DNA of 64,000 nucleotides from Thermoanaerobacter wiegelii Rt8.B1 (GCF_000147695.2 NC_015958.1:2277501-2341500); one strand, 5' to 3'; shown: positions 32,888 to 41,494, counted from the first letter of the stretch. Translations and numbers: made by a program. The notes: generated by a model not told the origin, from the letters alone.

Positions 32888-33037
32888 CTACTTAGTCTCT
32901 CTATGCAAGGTATGCTTTTTGCAGAATTTGCAGTATTTCATTAATTCTAACCTATCAGGGTCATTCTTCTTATTTTTTGTCGTATGATAGTTTCTATTCT
33001 TACACTCAGTACATGCCAATGTAATTTTTACTCTCAA
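32888..33037 (-). CDS. rpmG: 50S ribosomal protein L33, zinc form
   Basis: A 49-residue protein found by translating the gap upstream of secE; it reads (M)[19 protein letters not shown] near the start and ends HTLHRETK. L33 is a zinc-ribbon protein of the large subunit; C9-x2-C12 and C36-x2-C39 make this the C+ form. It starts with TTG at 33037, with GGGAGG 8 nt upstream. It heads the rpmG-secE-nusG unit. Confidence 0.94.
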
Positions 33038-33072
33038 TTATTACACCTCCCGGTGATTCGACTGCTTAGTCA

Positions 33073-33101
33073 AATTTATCATAAATATAACTTCTTGTCA
33101 A
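33073..33101 (-). promoter_or_regulatory. Promoter of rpmG-secE-nusG
   Basis: TTGACA (33096-33101) and TAAATT (33073-33078) are 17 nt apart on the minus strand, about 36 nt before the rpmG start. The -35 is perfect and the -10 is a 4/6 match. Confidence 0.65.
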
Positions 33102-33193
33102 TCACCAAAAACAAAAAGTCTGTGTCAAAGATTTGTAGGTAGCTCATTAGTTGACATTTTGCACAGTTTGCTAAAGCATTGATTTAACTCAAA

Positions 33194-33219
33194 AGAAGCC
33201 AGGTTTGAACCCGGCTTCT
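33194..33219 (-). terminator. Intrinsic terminator after tuf copy 2
   Basis: AGAAGCCGGGT and its complement form an 11-bp stem (one G-U pair) with a 4-nt loop, followed by TTTTGAGTT on the minus strand. It starts 3 nt after the tuf stop and separates tuf from rpmG. Confidence 0.8.
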
Positions 33220-33221
33220 CT

Positions 33222-34424
33222 TTACTCTATGATAGCTGACACGACGCCAGCACCTACTGTACGGCCGCCTTCTCTTATAGCAAACTTCAAACCTTCTTCC
33301 ATCGCTATCGGTGTTATTAACTCTACTTTTATCGTTACGTGGTCCCCTGGCATTACCATCTCTACTCCATCCGGTAAGTTTATTACACCTGTCACGTCTG
33401 TCGTCCTAAAGTAAAATTGTGGCCTGTATCCATTGAAAAATGGTGTGTGCCTTCCTCCTTCTTCCTTCGTCAATACGTAAACTTGTGCCTCAAATTTCGT
33501 GTGCGGCTTTATCGTCCCTGGCTTCGCTAATACTTGCCCTCTCTCTACTTCGTCCCTCTGTACTCCTCTTAATAATACTCCTATGTTGTCTCCTGCTTGC
33601 GCCTCATCCAGTGTCTTCCTGAACATCTCTACCCCTGTTACTACTGTCTTCCTTGATTCCGTCGTCAATCCTATTATCTCTACTTCGTCTCCTACCTTTA
33701 CCTTCCCTCTCTCTACTCTCCCTGTCGCAACAGTTCCTCTTCCTGTTATCGTAAATACGTCCTCTACTGGCATTAAGAATGGCTTGTCTATGTCTCTCTC
33801 CGGTGTCGGTATATATTCGTCTACTACATCCATTAACTGCCATATCTTCCCGCACCATTCGCACTCTCTCTTGCCACATCCACACTCTAATGCCTTAAGT
33901 GCTGACCCTACTACTATCGGTGTGTCATCCCCCGGAAACTCATATTCATTCAATAATTCCCTTACTTCCATCTCTACTAATTCTATTAATTCTGGATCGT
34001 CTACCATGTCTGCCTTGTTTAAAAATACTACTATATATGGCACTCCTACCTGCCTCGCCAATAATATGTGTTCCCTCGTCTGTGGCATCGGTCCGTCTGC
34101 TGCTGATACTACTAATATCGCCCCGTCCATCTGTGCTGCCCCTGTTATCATGTTCTTTACATAGTCAGCATGACCTGGACAGTCTACGTGCGCATAGTGC
34201 CTCTTCTCTGTCTCATATTCTACGTGAGTCGTGTTTATCGTTATTCCCCTTGCTCTCTCCTCCGGCGCCTTGTCTATCTCGTCATATCCCTTCGCCTCTG
34301 CCATTCCTGCCTTCGATAATACCATCGTTATCGCTGCTGTCAACGTCGTCTTACCATGGTCTACGTGACCTATCGTCCCTACGTTTACGTGGGGCTTCTT
34401 CCTCTCAAATTTTTGCTTCGCCAT
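33222..34424 (-). CDS. tuf: Elongation factor Tu, copy 2 (behind tRNA-Thr)
   Basis: Second gene for EF-Tu, 400 residues and identical in protein to the copy at 17560-18762, including the four-cysteine insertion near residue 185. The DNA is also the same except for the last codon and stop (GAG TAA). It lies 133 nt after a tRNA-Thr gene, with which it probably shares a promoter; it thus resembles the tRNA-tufB arrangement of other bacteria. The remnant GAAGTAAAGGAGG upstream repeats the fusA end plus ribosome site, showing the copy came from, or was converted by, the str-operon locus. Confidence 0.98.
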   Translation of the reverse strand: MAKQKFERKKPHVNVGTIGHVDHGKTTLTAAITMVLSKAGMAEAKGYDEIDKAPEERARGITINTTHVEYETEKRHYAHVDCPGHADYVKNMITGAAQMDGAILVVSAADGPMPQTREHILLARQVGVPYIVVFLNKADMVDDPELIELVEMEVRELLNEYEFPGDDTPIVVGSALKALECGCGKRECEWCGKIWQLMDVVDEYIPTPERDIDKPFLMPVEDVFTITGRGTVATGRVERGKVKVGDEVEIIGLTTESRKTVVTGVEMFRKTLDEAQAGDNIGVLLRGVQRDEVERGQVLAKPGTIKPHTKFEAQVYVLTKEEGGRHTPFFNGYRPQFYFRTTDVTGVINLPDGVEMVMPGDHVTIKVELITPIAMEEGLKFAIREGGRTVGAGVVSAIIE

Positions 34425-34445
34425 CCTCTTTTCCTCCTTTACTTC
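33226..34445 (-). repeat. 1220-nt direct repeat, tuf copy 2
   Basis: Counterpart of 17564-18783. The upstream boundary includes 7 nt (GAAGTAA) that are the coding end of fusA at the other locus but have no meaning here. Confidence 0.9.
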
Positions 34446-34493
34446 AATAAACTTGTCCTGGTGTTTCTTAAAATTGTGTCATAAAAGTAACCC

Positions 34494-34523
34494 TTTATAA
34501 ATTAATAGGATTAAAAAGCACAA
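34494..34523 (-). promoter_or_regulatory. Possible secondary promoter of tuf copy 2
   Basis: TTGTGC (34518-34523) and TATAAA (34494-34499) are 18 nt apart on the minus strand, between tRNA-Thr and tuf. The match is moderate. Confidence 0.35.
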
Positions 34524-34557
34524 CTTCTATGATAAAAAAAAACATCAATAACAAAAT

Positions 34558-34633
34558 TGGAGCCCGCGACCGGGATCGAACCGGTGACCTCCGCCTTACC
34601 AAGGCGACGCTCTGCCTACTGAGCTACGTGGGC
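34558..34633 (-). tRNA. tRNA-Thr (anticodon GGT)
   Basis: A 76-nt cloverleaf reads GCCCACG in the 5' acceptor strand, GCTC/GAGC in the D stem, TCGCC/GGCGG around the loop TTGGTAA (anticodon GGT, reading ACC and ACT), ACCGG/CCGGT in the T stem with TTCGATC, and an encoded CCA end. The acceptor stem has one A-C mismatch (position 5 with 68). A TTGACA-17-TAAAAT promoter lies just upstream. Confidence 0.95.
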
Positions 34634-34662
34634 AAAAGGGAATATCACGACTCCGATTTTTG

Positions 34663-34691
34663 ATTTTACTATAAAGTCTTCTAAATGTCAA
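34663..34691 (-). promoter_or_regulatory. Promoter of tRNA-Thr and tuf copy 2
   Basis: TTGACA (34686-34691) and TAAAAT (34663-34668) with a 17-nt spacer on the minus strand, ending 30 nt before the tRNA. Transcription would continue into tuf, since only a T-run without a clear hairpin follows the tRNA. Confidence 0.75.
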
Positions 34692-34694
34692 TAG

Positions 34695-35354
34695 TTAGCT
34701 GTTTCTCATTTCAAGATATCTTTCTAATTTTCTTTTTACACGCTGTAAAGCATTGTCTATAGATTTAACATGCCTGTTTAAATCTTCAGCAATTTCTTGA
34801 TATGATTTACCATCCAAATATGATACCAAGACCTCCCACTCTAATCCACTCAATAATTCTTCCATCTTGCTCTCAATGTTAACGTATTCCTCTTTGCTTA
34901 TTATTAACTCTTCAGGGTCGGCAATGCATTGGGTAGAAACAACGTCCATAAGAGTCCTATCAGATTCTTCATCAAAGATGGGCTTATTGAGGGAAACATA
35001 AGAATTAAGCGGTATGTGTTTCTGTCTTGTTGCGGTTTTAATTGCAGTAATAATTTGACGAGTCACACATAATTCCGCAAAAGCTTTGAAAGAGGTGAGC
35101 TTGTCACTTTTGTAATCTCGAATTGCTTTATAAAGGCCTATCATTCCTTCTTGAATAATGTCTTCCTTATCGGCACCTACTAAAAAATAGGCACGAGCTT
35201 TTGCTTTTACAAAACTTTTATACCTTTCAATAAGGTACTCTAAAGCAACTTCGTCTCCTTTTTGAGCTCTAAAAACGACCTCCTCCTCTTCCATTTGGTC
35301 ATATGGTTGATAGTAATCCTGCTGCGCCCCAGATTTCACGAATACCGCCCCCAT
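34695..35354 (-). CDS. sigH: RNA polymerase sporulation sigma factor SigH
   Basis: Sigma-70 family factor for the transition to stationary phase and early sporulation. The 219-residue protein has region 2 (EYLIERYKSFVKAKARAYF, DKEDIIQEGMIGLYKAIRDY, FKAFAELCVTRQIITAIKTA) and region 4 with a helix-turn-helix (KSYQEIAEDLNRHVKSIDNALQRVKRKL). The context mrnC-rlmB-yacP-sigH is that of B. subtilis. The start is uncertain: ATG 35354 has a weak ribosome site, and a GTG at 35339 follows a G-rich stretch. Confidence 0.95.
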   Translation of the reverse strand: MGAVFVKSGAQQDYYQPYDQMEEEEVVFRAQKGDEVALEYLIERYKSFVKAKARAYFLVGADKEDIIQEGMIGLYKAIRDYKSDKLTSFKAFAELCVTRQIITAIKTATRQKHIPLNSYVSLNKPIFDEESDRTLMDVVSTQCIADPEELIISKEEYVNIESKMEELLSGLEWEVLVSYLDGKSYQEIAEDLNRHVKSIDNALQRVKRKLERYLEMRNS

Positions 35355-35383
35355 TTATTATTCCGGCAACTTTATACGTTATA

Positions 35384-35413
35384 ATTATACATTATATTGG
35401 TAAAGGTAGTCAA
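35384..35413 (-). promoter_or_regulatory. Promoter of sigH
   Basis: TTGACT (35408-35413) and TATAAT (35384-35389) are 18 nt apart on the minus strand, in the gap after the rae1/yacP gene. It looks like a sigma-A promoter. Confidence 0.65.
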
Positions 35414-35420
35414 GCTAATT

Positions 35421-35927
35421 TTAACTGTTTTCTGCCATTTTGCGCAGTTTTTTTACTATTTCATTATCAAGTCGCTCTTCCAAATTGTCTTTATAAACTG
35501 TATTCACATAGCTTTTTTTATGTCTTTCAATATATCTATTCATTTCTTCATAAAGTTCTTTTGCAGACATTCTTATTGCACCATGAGCTAAAACCACCTG
35601 CTGCACAGTCCAATCGGAACTTACCACAACAACCTGTTCTTTTTTCGCTAATTCTACTACTTTTAACTCTATAAAGTGATCTGCCGATTCTCCTTCTTTT
35701 GTGTAAACAACCTCAATACCATTGATTTCTTCATGTTTTTCTAGACTTCCTTTTACATACATTGCATCAAAAACTAATATTATATTTATCCCCGAATATC
35801 CTTTAAAATCAGCCAACATATCTATTAACTTGTCCCGCGCATCTTCCAAGTTTTTTTGCGCTTTTTCTTTTAGTATCTGCCAGTTGTTTATTACATTATA
35901 GCCGTCTACCAACATGTACAAGGACAT
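35421..35927 (-). CDS. rae1: NYN-domain endoribonuclease, Rae1/YacP family
   Basis: The B. subtilis homologue Rae1 (YacP) cuts certain mRNAs on the ribosome. The 168-residue protein opens MSLYMLVDGYNVINNW, where the DGYN motif is the first acidic cluster of the PIN-like NYN fold. Further acidic residues are in ILVFDAMYVKG and EGESADHFIE, and VVVSSDWTVQQ is conserved. Its ATG shares one base with the rlmB stop (TGATG), so translation is coupled. Family assignment is firm; activity here is inferred. Confidence 0.88.
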   Translation of the reverse strand: MSLYMLVDGYNVINNWQILKEKAQKNLEDARDKLIDMLADFKGYSGINIILVFDAMYVKGSLEKHEEINGIEVVYTKEGESADHFIELKVVELAKKEQVVVVSSDWTVQQVVLAHGAIRMSAKELYEEMNRYIERHKKSYVNTVYKDNLEERLDNEIVKKLRKMAENS

Positions 35928-36670
35928 CACGCCTTACCTTTTCTTTTTGATACTACCTGATAAATCAAAATGGAGGCTGCTACAGAAGCATTTAAAGAAT
36001 TTATTTTACCCTTCATCGGTATCTTAACCACAAAATCGCAATTTTGTAAAACCAATTTAGAAACCCCTTTTCCTTCACTGCCAATTACAATAGCAAGAGG
36101 AAAATCATAATCCAGCTCTTCAAAACTTTTTCCCGCATTTACATCTGTTCCAACAATCCATAAGCCTCTTTCTTTTAAACCTCGTATTGTATTGTTAATA
36201 TTTGATACTTTTGCTATTCTCATATGTTCTACTGCTCCGGCAGAAGTTTTTACAACAGTAGCATTTACTCCTACAGCCCGCCTTTTTGGAATTATTATCC
36301 CATGGACTCCAAAAGCCTCTGCGCTTCTTATAATCGCACCCAAATTGTGAGGGTCTGTTATCTCATCTAATATCAACAAAAAAGGCTTTTCTTTCCTTTG
36401 TTCAGCATATTCCAAAAGGTCATCTACTTCGAAGTATTTATATACAGCACCTACAGCCACGACCCCTTGGTGATTTTGACTACCGGCTAGTTTACTTAAA
36501 ATATCATTATCAGTAGTAGAAACTACAATACCTGCTTCTTTGGCAAGATTTATTATCTTTGAAATATTTCCTCCTGCTGTTTTAGAAACGTATATTTTTT
36601 CAATTTCCTTCCCACTTTTTATAGCTTCGATTACTGGATTTCTACCAAGAATTACATTCTGCTCTTCCAT
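35927..36670 (-). CDS. rlmB: 23S rRNA (guanosine-2'-O-)-methyltransferase RlmB-type
   Basis: SPOUT-class enzyme using S-adenosylmethionine; E. coli RlmB methylates G2251 in the P-loop of 23S rRNA. From ATG 36670 it has 247 residues: a substrate-binding N-domain (MEEQNVILGRNPVIEAI) and a knotted catalytic domain with DEITDPHNLGAIIRSAEAFG, VIGSEGKGVS and IPMKGKINSLNASVAASI, the three SpoU motifs. AGGTG precedes this ATG; in-frame starts to 36679 are less well placed. Confidence 0.93.
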   Translation of the reverse strand: MEEQNVILGRNPVIEAIKSGKEIEKIYVSKTAGGNISKIINLAKEAGIVVSTTDNDILSKLAGSQNHQGVVAVGAVYKYFEVDDLLEYAEQRKEKPFLLILDEITDPHNLGAIIRSAEAFGVHGIIIPKRRAVGVNATVVKTSAGAVEHMRIAKVSNINNTIRGLKERGLWIVGTDVNAGKSFEELDYDFPLAIVIGSEGKGVSKLVLQNCDFVVKIPMKGKINSLNASVAASILIYQVVSKRKGKA

Positions 36671-36679
36671 AATCATCAC

Positions 36680-37108
36680 CTATTCTTCAATAACTTGTAC
36701 AGAAAGCTCAAGAATGTTTTTTAATCTTTCAAATTCTCCTGCAAGATATAAATAACCTAGCAAAGCTTCAAATCCCGTAGCATACCTATAGGCCTGTACT
36801 TCTACTCCTTTAGGCATAGTATTAGACTTTACATTTCTTCCTCTTCTAACTACGTCTTTTTCCTCTTCTGTGAGAAAATCATAAATTCTTTTTACAGATT
36901 CTGCCTGAGATTTAGCTTTTACATACTTAACTGTCTCTTTGTGCAAAAAATTAACAGACCGATTTTCTTTTGCTGCAATCATGGTGCGAATGTATAAGCT
37001 ATACACAGCATCTCCAATAAAAGCTAAAACAAGGGGGGATAAACTTAACACCCCCTTCTTCGTAAGCAACTCTGAATTTTCTAAAAACCCCATCATACTC
37101 TTTTCCAT
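36680..37108 (-). CDS. mrnC: Mini-ribonuclease III
   Basis: Dimeric RNase III-like enzyme without a double-stranded-RNA-binding domain, which matures 23S rRNA ends in Bacillus. The 142-residue protein has [14 protein letters not shown] (catalytic acidic motif), [28 protein letters not shown] with the second acidic site, and the short length of the family. It overlaps cysS by 16 nt, as expected for this conserved gene pair. Confidence 0.93.
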   Translation of the reverse strand: MEKSMMGFLENSELLTKKGVLSLSPLVLAFIGDAVYSLYIRTMIAAKENRSVNFLHKETVKYVKAKSQAESVKRIYDFLTEEEKDVVRRGRNVKSNTMPKGVEVQAYRYATGFEALLGYLYLAGEFERLKNILELSVQVIEE

Positions 37109-38493
37109 CTTACTCCCTCTGGCGTATCTTCCAAAATTATTCCCTTTTCTCTCAGTCTATCTCTTATTTCATCAGCTAACTTCCAATTCTTTTCTTTTCT
37201 TGCTTTTTGCCTTTCTTCTATTAAAGCAAGTATTTCTTCGTCATTGAGCTCAGTCTCCACGCCTCTGTAAGAAAGTCCTAAAACTTCTGAGAGTTTTAAA
37301 AACATATCTAAAATATATTCTACCAATTTCTTTGAAGAATTTCTACTGAGATTTGCATTGGAGGTTTTTGCCATTTCAAACAAAACTGATATGGCATCCG
37401 CAGTGTTAAAATCGTCATCCATTGCCTCTTCAAATTCTTTTTTATATTCTTCAAACTTTTCCATCAACTTCTTCTCTTCTTCATTTAATCCCCCATCCTT
37501 GCACACATTTGCCAAATGTTTTAAATTGGCCACTGCATTTAACAATCTTTCATAAGCAGAATTTGCCTGCTCCATTAAATCTAAACTAAAATTAATGGGG
37601 CTTCTGTAGTGAGCCATAAGCATAAAAAGTCTTAAAACTTCAGGATTGTATTTCTCTGTTATTTCTCTTACTGTAAAGAAATTCCCTTTAGATTTTGACA
37701 TTTTTTCATTGTTTATATTTAAATACCCTATATGCATCCAATATTTAGAAAATGGTTGTTCATATGCTGCTTCACTCTGAGCAATTTCGTTCTCATGATG
37801 AGGAAAGACCAAATCAGGACCACCAGCATGGATATCTAAAGTTTTGCCCAAATATTTCGTAGACATAACAGAGCATTCTATATGCCATCCTGGCCTTCCC
37901 TTTCCCCATGGACTGTCCCACGCAGGTTCACCGGGCTTTTGAGCTTTCCAGAGAACAAAATCCAATGGATTTTTCTTTTCTTCATTTATCTCAATTCTTG
38001 CGCCTGCCTGCAATTCTTCTATATTTTTGTGAGAAAGCTTCCCGTAATCCTTAAATTTCGCAGTTTCAAAATAAACATTTCCATTTACCACATAAGCATA
38101 TCCTTTGTCGATTAAAATCTTTATAAATTCGATTATATCTTCTATATGCTCTGTCGCTTTAGGATGAACTGTTGCTCTTTTTATACCCAAATTATCTGCA
38201 TCTTTAAAATATTCGTCTATATATTTTTCCGCTACTTCTTTTGTAGTAACATTTTCTTCTTGGGCTCTTTTAATTATTTTATCGTCAATATCAGTAAAAT
38301 TTTGAACGTAATTTACTTTATAACCTTTATATTCTAAATATCTTCTCACCGTATCAAATACAATAAAAGCCCTCGCATTTCCTATGTGGATGTAATTATA
38401 TACAGTAGGTCCACAAACATACATGTTCACTATCTTATCATTTAAAGGTTCCAATTCTTCTTTTGTCCTTGAAAGAGTATTATACAGCTTCAT
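37093..38493 (-). CDS. cysS: Cysteinyl-tRNA synthetase
   Basis: Class I synthetase that charges tRNA-Cys. From ATG 38493 it has 466 residues ([17 protein letters not shown]), with the zinc cysteine in YVCGPTVYN, the HIGH-like HIGNARAF, further zinc ligands in IECSVMS and [10 protein letters not shown], and the KMSKS loop ([10 protein letters not shown]). The start overlaps cysE by 14 nt, and the pair is governed by a cysteine T-box. An in-frame extension to 38514 lies wholly inside cysE and was rejected. Confidence 0.97.
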   Translation of the reverse strand: MKLYNTLSRTKEELEPLNDKIVNMYVCGPTVYNYIHIGNARAFIVFDTVRRYLEYKGYKVNYVQNFTDIDDKIIKRAQEENVTTKEVAEKYIDEYFKDADNLGIKRATVHPKATEHIEDIIEFIKILIDKGYAYVVNGNVYFETAKFKDYGKLSHKNIEELQAGARIEINEEKKNPLDFVLWKAQKPGEPAWDSPWGKGRPGWHIECSVMSTKYLGKTLDIHAGGPDLVFPHHENEIAQSEAAYEQPFSKYWMHIGYLNINNEKMSKSKGNFFTVREITEKYNPEVLRLFMLMAHYRSPINFSLDLMEQANSAYERLLNAVANLKHLANVCKDGGLNEEEKKLMEKFEEYKKEFEEAMDDDFNTADAISVLFEMAKTSNANLSRNSSKKLVEYILDMFLKLSEVLGLSYRGVETELNDEEILALIEERQKARKEKNWKLADEIRDRLREKGIILEDTPEGVRWKRV

Positions 38494-39145
38494 CTTTCTC
38501 TTCCTTCCTTTCAATTAAAATTTGCTCTAACCTTTCAATCCTCTTTCTTAATTTTTGCAATTCCTCTTCCACAGGGTCAGGAAGTTTACCATGCTCTAAA
38601 TCCACCACATATGGAGAAGCTATACGTATATTATCTTTTTTTACACAGCGAGCAGGTACTCCGACTACTGTGCTATTAGGTGGTACATCTTTTAAAACAA
38701 CTGCACCCGCACCAATTTTAGAATTTTCTCCTACTACTATAGGGCCTAATACTTTCGCACCACTTCCTATAACCACATTATCTTTTATAGTAGGATGTCT
38801 TTTACCTTTTTCCTTTCCTGTACCTCCTAAAGTTACCCCTTGATATATTGTCACATTGTCACCAATCTCTGTAGTCTCCCCTATTACAACTCCCATACCG
38901 TGATCGATAAAAAATCTCCTACCTATCTTAGCACCGGGATGTATTTCAATCCCTGTGAGAAATCTATTAAACTGCGAAATAAGCCGGGGAATTAAAATTA
39001 AACCTTTTTTATGCAAATAGTGGGCAATTCTGTGTAGTATTATAGCGTGGAGCCCGGGATAACATAATATAACCTCCAGCACGCTTTTGGCAGCAGGGTC
39101 TCTTTCAAAAATAACTTGGATGTCTTCTTTTAAAGTTTTAAACAT
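38480..39145 (-). CDS. cysE: Serine O-acetyltransferase
   Basis: First enzyme of cysteine synthesis: serine + acetyl-CoA to O-acetylserine. From ATG 39145 it has 221 residues: an N-terminal helical domain ([18 protein letters not shown]), then a left-handed beta-helix of hexapeptide repeats from about residue 65, with the catalytic histidines in EIHPGAKIG and [13 protein letters not shown] coiled, charged tail ([17 protein letters not shown]) ends the protein. AAGGAGG lies 8 nt before the ATG. It is controlled by the T-box upstream. Confidence 0.96.
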   Translation of the reverse strand: MFKTLKEDIQVIFERDPAAKSVLEVILCYPGLHAIILHRIAHYLHKKGLILIPRLISQFNRFLTGIEIHPGAKIGRRFFIDHGMGVVIGETTEIGDNVTIYQGVTLGGTGKEKGKRHPTIKDNVVIGSGAKVLGPIVVGENSKIGAGAVVLKDVPPNSTVVGVPARCVKKDNIRIASPYVVDLEHGKLPDPVEEELQKLRKRIERLEQILIERKEEKDEAV

Positions 39146-39164
39146 ACCAAACACCTCCTTAAAA

Positions 39165-39390
39165 ATTTACCCCCCTCATCTCAGAGACGAGGGGGGACTC
39201 CCGTGGTTCCACTCTGCTTGAGTTTTAAACTCCACTCATTTTAGATAACGGCAAAGGCCGGTAACCCCCTACTCAAAGTTCAGGGATACAGCTCGGAGAT
39301 GCACTTCTTATAACATATCCTCGAGCTACTCGCAGCCTATGGTAGCTCTTCTCTGAAGGCTTATGTTATAATACTCTTCTCCTCATCGCT
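39165..39390 (-). promoter_or_regulatory. Cysteine T-box riboswitch before cysE-cysS
   Basis: The leader shows T-box parts in order on the minus strand: a Stem I with an AGTA motif and, opposite it, GAAG followed by the specifier TGC (39301-39303, a Cys codon); the T-box core GAGTGGAACCACGGG (near 39200-39215); and a 12-bp terminator stem (39170-39196) followed by a T-run. Uncharged tRNA-Cys would pair with TGC and favour antitermination. It starts right after the gltX stop, the same gltX/T-box/cysES layout as in B. subtilis. Confidence 0.95.
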
Positions 39391-39392
39391 TT

Positions 39393-40850
39393 TTACTTTA
39401 TTAAATTTATCGCTTTTTTAAGCCTATTTATCACTTTATCCTTCCCCAAAAGAGGAATAATCTTCACCAATTCAGGTCCATGGTCTTCTCCTGTTATTGC
39501 TACTCTGATTGGCATGAAAAATTCTTTCCCTTTTACATTCGTTTCTTTTTGCAATTTTTTAAGCAAATCTTTAACATATTCCTCTGTTATTTCATCAGCT
39601 TCCTCTATGGCTTTTTTAACTGCTTCTAGTACAGTTTTACTATTTGGACTATTCAATATTTTCATCGTTTCATCAGTATACTCAACTTCTTCTACGAAAA
39701 ACATCTTAGCTTTCTCAGTAATTTGAGCCACATATTGGAGTCCATCTTTGTAAAGGAATATTACATCCTTTAGCCAATTATACATCACATCATCTATTTC
39801 GTCAATGTATCCTGCCGCTTTTAAATGAGGAATAGCCAAATCAACAATTCTCTCAATAGAACTTTTTTGTATGTATTGTTGATTCATCCAATTAAGCTTT
39901 TCAATGTCAAAAACAGGATTAGCACTGTGAATCCTTCTGAAATTAAATTTCTTTATTATTTCTTCTTTTGACATGATTTCTACATTATCCTCCGGTGACC
40001 AACTTAAAAGAGATAAAAAGTTAAACATAGCTTCTGGCAAATATCCCAATTCTCTATACTGGCCTATATAAGTATTCCCATGCCTTTTAGAAAGTTTAGT
40101 CCTATCTGGTCCCAATATTAAAGGTGCATGGGCAAACTTAGGAATTTCAAATCCTAAAGCCTTGTAAATGAGTATCTGCTTCGGAGTATTGTATATATGG
40201 TCTTCTCCTCTTATGACATGGGTAATCTTCATAAGAGCGTCATCTATTACAACTGCAAAATTGTAAGTAGGCATTCCGTCTGATTTGACAATTACCATGT
40301 CCCCGCCTAAAGTATCACTTTTTATTGTAATTTTTCCTTTTATCATGTCTTCAAACTCTATAACTTCATCGTCAGGAATAATAAACCTTATTACAGGTTT
40401 TCTTCCCTCTCTTATAAAGGCCTCTTCTTGCTCCTTTGTAAGATACCTACACCTTCCAGAATAACGAGGTATATCTCCTCTTTCTACTGCATTTCTTCTA
40501 TCTTCTTCTAATTCCTCCGGAGTGCAATAGCATCTATATGCCTTTTTTTCTTCAATAAGTTTCTGGGCAAATTTATGATAAATTTCAAGTCTTTCACTTT
40601 GCCTATAAGGACCATAGGGACCTGGTTTGTCTGGCCCTTCGTCCCATTCTATACCTAACCACTCTAATTCTTTAAAGATTAATTCTTCAAACTCTTTTGA
40701 AGACCTTTCTAAGTCCGTGTCTTCAATCCTTAAAACAAAAGTAGCCCCTTCACTTCTAGAAAAAAGATAATTAAATAAAGCAGTTCTTATATTCCCTATA
40801 TGAATAGCTCCAGTTGGGCTTGGCGCAAATCTAACTCTCAAATTGCTCAT
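39393..40850 (-). CDS. gltX: Glutamyl-tRNA synthetase
   Basis: Class I synthetase that charges tRNA-Glu (and, in many Firmicutes, tRNA-Gln as a substrate for GatCAB). From ATG 40850 it has 485 residues (MSNLRVRFAPSPTGAIHIGN), with HIGN in the HIGH position, a CYC...C cysteine set near residues 98-125, and KLSKRHG as the KMSKS loop. GGAG lies 8 nt before the ATG; an in-frame GTG at 40859 is too close. It shares a transcript with the cysE T-box leader, since no promoter is visible between them. Confidence 0.97.
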   Translation of the reverse strand: MSNLRVRFAPSPTGAIHIGNIRTALFNYLFSRSEGATFVLRIEDTDLERSSKEFEELIFKELEWLGIEWDEGPDKPGPYGPYRQSERLEIYHKFAQKLIEEKKAYRCYCTPEELEEDRRNAVERGDIPRYSGRCRYLTKEQEEAFIREGRKPVIRFIIPDDEVIEFEDMIKGKITIKSDTLGGDMVIVKSDGMPTYNFAVVIDDALMKITHVIRGEDHIYNTPKQILIYKALGFEIPKFAHAPLILGPDRTKLSKRHGNTYIGQYRELGYLPEAMFNFLSLLSWSPEDNVEIMSKEEIIKKFNFRRIHSANPVFDIEKLNWMNQQYIQKSSIERIVDLAIPHLKAAGYIDEIDDVMYNWLKDVIFLYKDGLQYVAQITEKAKMFFVEEVEYTDETMKILNSPNSKTVLEAVKKAIEEADEITEEYVKDLLKKLQKETNVKGKEFFMPIRVAITGEDHGPELVKIIPLLGKDKVINRLKKAINLIK

Positions 40851-40896
40851 GTGTGTCACTCCATCCTTTTTTAGTTAATACTTTATACTAGATTTA

Positions 40897-40902
40897 ATTA
40901 TA
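40897..40902 (-). promoter_or_regulatory. Extended -10 element before gltX
   Basis: TATAAT preceded by TGT (extended -10 type) on the minus strand about 47 nt before gltX. No good -35 is visible at 16-18 nt, so this is a tentative promoter. Confidence 0.4.
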
Positions 40903-40966
40903 ACAAATTTTCCGCTTTTTAAATAGATGAAGTGACAATTGTGTGTGTAAAATTTTGTAGATTAGG

Positions 40967-41170
40967 TGACGTTTTGCGCAAAGCGCGCGACTTGACTGAA
41001 CAGTTGCTAAACTTAGCGAGACCGAAAGATGAAGGCGGGGCCGGAGGCAAGGATGCCGGAGGCGGGCACCTGAGGCATGGAAGCCGATTGTGCCCGGAAC
41101 CCCGCCGGAGTCTGAGGTCGAGCGTTAGTTTAGCCTGTGAGGTCACCAGAGCAAGTGGTGCAAAACGTCA
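40967..41170 (+). ncRNA. Unassigned GC-rich structured RNA or small mobile element
   Basis: This 204-nt block fills most of the 333-nt gap between the TM1266-like gene and gltX and is far richer in G and C than its surroundings. Its ends pair perfectly over 10 nt (40967-40976 with 41161-41170). Inside are GCGC-AAA-GCGC (40976-40986), GCTAAACT/AGTTTAGC (41006-41013 with 41127-41134), GACC/GGTC (41020-41023 with 41116-41119), GGCGGGG/CCCCGCC (41034-41040 with 41100-41106), hairpins GGCA-AGGA-TGCC and GGGCAC/GTGCCC, and CACCA/TGGTG (41144-41148 with 41156-41160). Loops are purine-rich on the plus strand, which favours that strand as the RNA. Plus- and minus-strand readings through it have no family resemblance or ribosome site. 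I cannot name the family; a HEARO/omega-RNA type or a MITE are options. Confidence 0.6.
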
Positions 41171-41183
41171 GCTTTAAAAAACT

Positions 41184-41423
41184 TTATTTTAAATTCATGT
41201 ATTTTACCTTCACTGTAGGAATAGCACTTAATTCCTCCGCCAATTCCTCCATAAATTTTTGTTCTCCTCTTACATTCAAAGTAATGAAACCGCTGCCATT
41301 TTGTGAATCATGTATTCCAAACCTTGCAATTATCTGGTCTCCGTGCTTTGTCAAAACTTCTTGAACTTTTGGGCCAAATTCGCTCCTTTTCTCCACACTA
41401 ATACCCATTATATAAATATTCAC
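41184..41423 (-). CDS. TM1266-like putative iron-only hydrogenase system regulator
   Basis: A 79-residue ACT/ferredoxin-like-fold protein (MNIYIMGISVEKRSEFGPKVQEVLTKHGDQIIARFGIHD start region) of the TM1266 family, which annotation pipelines call an iron-only hydrogenase system regulator because of gene context elsewhere. No hydrogenase genes are nearby, so a role here is not supported. It starts with GTG at 41423, with GGAGGG 7 nt upstream. It follows the proS terminator. Confidence 0.75.
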   Translation of the reverse strand: MNIYIMGISVEKRSEFGPKVQEVLTKHGDQIIARFGIHDSQNGSGFITLNVRGEQKFMEELAEELSAIPTVKVKYMNLK

Positions 41424-41494
41424 AAGAGTCCCTCCTTTTTATCAACCTTTTGACAAATATTTTTTCACATACAAACTTTCTTTATGCAAAATAA

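Noticed and set aside
33102..33190. Search for a tRNA-Trp or other tRNA before rpmG, as found in some Firmicutes
   Set aside because: No cloverleaf could be drawn; the stretch holds only AT-rich sequence between the rpmG promoter and the tuf terminator.
33194..33219. GGTTCAAACC in this stretch resembles the T-arm of a tRNA
   Set aside because: No acceptor, D or anticodon stems fit around it; the sequence is the arm of a rho-independent terminator after tuf.
40932..41177. 81-codon plus-strand reading frame through the GC-rich element (and a 75-codon minus-strand one)
   Set aside because: No ribosome site, low-complexity Gly/Arg/Ser content, and the nucleotide pairing pattern explains the conservation of structure better than coding.
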